NCBI RefSeq assembly: GCF_003052515.2
Contig: NZ_QARE02000015.1
Location: 62,001-126,000 of the forward strand
Length of the DNA: 64,000 nt
Reading direction: 5' to 3'
DNA from: Pseudomonas sp. RIT409
GTDB lineage: Bacteria > Pseudomonadota > Gammaproteobacteria > Pseudomonadales > Pseudomonadaceae
Shown here: piece by piece, positions 62,376 to 64,000 of the stretch
Layout: every line of letters begins with the position of its first letter
Numbering within the stretch: position 1 is the first letter of the stretch
Notes under the pieces: generated by a model
What the model was told of the DNA's origin: nothing
Databases searched by the model: none
Seen by the model: only the letters and a program-made list of their open reading frames with translations
Position numbers and translations under genes: made by a program

Positions 62376-63350
62376 ATGCCTTTGATTTACGTGACAAGCC
62401 CTGTCCATCAGGACGTGCTGACACGGCTCGCAGCCGTGGGAGAAATCCGTCTGGGCTATGGCCCTGACGCTGTAGCGTATGAAGAAATTCAAAAACAGGT
62501 GGATGCGGTATTTCTCCGTGGCGGACAGGTGTCTGCCGAAATGATCGCGGCATCGCCAAAGTTGCGAATCGTGGCCCGGCACGGTGCGGGTTATGACAAC
62601 GTCGATTTCAAAGCCGCTGCCGACCATGGGGTGTGGGTGACGAACACCCCGGGCGCCAACCGACGCAGCGTCGTCGAGCACGTGTTCGCGTTGCTTCTGA
62701 GCCTGGGCCGCAAACTGCAGATGGCCTCGGAACAGACCCGAAACGGCATATGGGCAGAAGACCGGCTATCCCTGACCGGCATCGAGCTGGAAGGGCGCAC
62801 GATGGGGCTGATCGGTTTCGGCGACATTGGCCAACACGTCGCACCTGTCGCGCAAGCGTTCGGCATGAACGTGCTGGCCACCGACCCCGCCTACGACTCG
62901 AGCTTCGACAGCCGCCTGGTCAGCCTGGACACCCTCCTGGCCAACGCCGACGTCGTCAGCCTGCACGTTCCACTGCTCCCCGGCACCCGCAAGCTGATCG
63001 GCAGCGCCGAGCTGGAGAAGATGAAGAAAGGCGCGATCTTGATCAACACCAGCCGTGGCGGCGTCATGGATGAAGCCGCCGTGGCCGCAGCGCTCAGGTC
63101 CGGACATCTGGGGGGAGCCGGGGTCGATGTGCTGGACGCGGAAAACGTCGACATGATCCATCCATTCAAGCACAACAGGTTTCCCATCTCCGAGCTTCCT
63201 AACCTCATCGTGACCCCGCACGTAGCCGGACAGACCAACGAGTCCCTGCTTCGGGTGGGTATGAGCGCTGTCGATGCCATCGCAGCGGTGCTCAGAGGTG
63301 AGGCTCCTCGACACCCGGTGAACGCCCCCGTCGCTCGATCGTTCGATTGA
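62376..63350 (+). CDS. D-isomer-specific 2-hydroxyacid dehydrogenase (second copy)
   Basis: A 324-residue dehydrogenase with VARHGAGYDNVDFKAAADHGV, the NAD-binding GLIGFGDIGQ (about residues 144-153), the catalytic Arg in INTSRGGVMD and His in VTPHVAGQT. It is a diverged relative of the 49063 gene. ATG 62376 is preferred to an in-frame GTG at 62367, which lies within the likely ribosome-binding site GAGGTG. It begins 10 bp after the transporter stop; the RraA-like gene follows after 31 bp. Likely role: reducing a keto acid imported by the MHS protein. Confidence 0.87.
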   Translation: MPLIYVTSPVHQDVLTRLAAVGEIRLGYGPDAVAYEEIQKQVDAVFLRGGQVSAEMIAASPKLRIVARHGAGYDNVDFKAAADHGVWVTNTPGANRRSVVEHVFALLLSLGRKLQMASEQTRNGIWAEDRLSLTGIELEGRTMGLIGFGDIGQHVAPVAQAFGMNVLATDPAYDSSFDSRLVSLDTLLANADVVSLHVPLLPGTRKLIGSAELEKMKKGAILINTSRGGVMDEAAVAAALRSGHLGGAGVDVLDAENVDMIHPFKHNRFPISELPNLIVTPHVAGQTNESLLRVGMSAVDAIAAVLRGEAPRHPVNAPVARSFD

Positions 63351-63381
63351 CCCCCTTGTCCTTCTACTGTCAGAGGTCTCC

Positions 63382-64000
63382 ATGTTCATTAATGCATCCG
63401 ATGAAAACATCGCCGTGAGCGATAACTGGGAGCGGGCGCCCCTCAACCTGATCGAAGACATTTCCCGTTATCCCGTCGCCTTGATTGGCGATGTGCTTCA
63501 ACGGCTGGGCATGATGGCCTCGGCCATCCGCCACGTCGCCGGGAAACCCACTTTCTTTGGCACCGTATTGCCAATCCTGACCTGGGAAGGCGACAACCTC
63601 GCGATTCACCGAGCGTTGGATGATGCGCAGCCGGGCGATGTATTGGTCATCAACGGTAACGGCGAAACCAACCGTGCCGTGTTCGGCGACCTGCTCGGCG
63701 AGGTCTGCCTGGCCCGAAACGTGGCAGCGGTGGTTATCGACGGTGCCGTGCGCGACATCGAAGAGCTCGACACCATGGGGCTGCCCGTCTATGCACGAGC
63801 AGTGAACCCAGCCGGGCCGTCCAAGCACGGCCCAGGTCATGTAGGGGCGCCCGTGGCGTGTGGCAATGTCGTGTGCAATGCCGGCGACGCGATCCTGGGA
63901 GATCGCGACGGCATCATCGTCATCAGCCGACACATCCTGCCGACGCTGGCCGAAAAGCTCTCCATCCAGGACGGCATCGAAAACACCTTCCGCGAGCGCG
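63382..64000 (+). CDS. RraA-like aldolase/decarboxylase (3' end cut by window)
   Basis: The first 206 codons of an RraA-fold protein: VALIGDVLQRLGMM, HRALDDAQPGDVLVINGNG, VVIDGAVRDIEELDTMGLPVYARA, a PSKHGPG segment and GDAILGDRDGIIVI. It is longer than the 48158 relative at its N-terminus and runs off the right edge. AGAGG lies six bases before ATG 63382. Its place after transporter and dehydrogenase genes supports the metabolic (hydroxy-oxo-acid aldolase) branch of the family. Confidence 0.85.
   Translation, partial: MFINASDENIAVSDNWERAPLNLIEDISRYPVALIGDVLQRLGMMASAIRHVAGKPTFFGTVLPILTWEGDNLAIHRALDDAQPGDVLVINGNGETNRAVFGDLLGEVCLARNVAAVVIDGAVRDIEELDTMGLPVYARAVNPAGPSKHGPGHVGAPVACGNVVCNAGDAILGDRDGIIVISRHILPTLAEKLSIQDGIENTFRER

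Noticed and set aside
60902..62377. A 491-codon minus-strand open frame
   Set aside because: Antisense to the MHS transporter with its full set of family motifs; composition is Gln/His/Arg-rich, typical of shadows.
1..64000. CRISPR arrays, tRNA or rRNA genes, insertion sequences
   Set aside because: No regularly spaced repeats, no tRNA-like cloverleaf with CCA end and no transposase-like frames were noticed on reading the window.

Overview
The window looks like the chromosome of a Pseudomonas-type gammaproteobacterium. This is inferred from the high-GC codon use, the dense LysR, TetR and IclR regulators, an MHS/ACS transporter repertoire, a membrane gluconate-dehydrogenase complex and a type II secretion operon. 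No rRNA, tRNA, CRISPR array or complete insertion sequence was seen. Both edges cut genes: a quinone reductase on the left and an RraA-like gene on the right.

Region 1 (1-3.1 kb) holds a truncated quinone reductase with a divergent LysR gene, a lactoylglutathione-lyase-like gene and a second LysR gene. Region 2 (3.2-10 kb, all minus strand) is a compact stress block: peroxiredoxin, DsbA-like thioredoxin, a ClpG/ClpK-type AAA+ disaggregase with an N-terminal Cys cluster, a KefB-type K+/H+ antiporter and a PsiE-like membrane protein. The same families, in similar order, form part of the transmissible locus of stress tolerance (tLST/LHR/TLQC). Here the small heat-shock proteins, FtsH, YfdX, HdeD and DegP are absent.

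Region 3 (10.3-24 kb) has visibly lower GC and is accessory in character. It carries many small detoxification enzymes: SDR dehydrogenases, VOC proteins, NTF2/SnoaL-fold proteins, RidA, AhpD-like, HbpS/GlcG-like, a Tat-tagged aldo/keto reductase and a saccharopine-dehydrogenase-like reductase. TetR and LysR regulators accompany them, along with truncated or decayed genes. Two clusters (11.5-14.4 kb and 21.3-23.8 kb) share the NTF2 + SDR + VOC composition. Region 4 (24.4-30.7 kb) has a Cu/Zn superoxide dismutase, an MFS efflux protein with two GATC-centred palindromes upstream, two LysR genes, a tautomerase, a quinone reductase and a TetR gene.

Region 5 (30.7-44.3 kb) has a secreted GH3 beta-glucosidase with a PA14 domain, a small exported protein of unknown function, and a complete gspEFGHIJKLM-N-D operon in the Xanthomonas xps order. 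Its secretin is a lipoprotein, and most of its genes overlap by about 4 bp.

Region 6 (44.4-64 kb) looks like a sugar-acid or hydroxy-acid uptake and oxidation region. It contains an SMP-30 lactonase, two ACS-family transporters, RraA-like aldolase, D-2-hydroxyacid dehydrogenase, a Tat-exported LigI-like lactonase, an IclR regulator, a chemoreceptor and a three-subunit membrane dehydrogenase (gamma, GMC flavoprotein, triheme cytochrome c). Five palindromes of the form GAAAT-NNN-RTTYY lie in the intergenic regions of these units, which suggests one IclR regulon. A second module follows, with an unusual double-length IclR protein divergent from an MHS transporter, hydroxyacid dehydrogenase and RraA operon.
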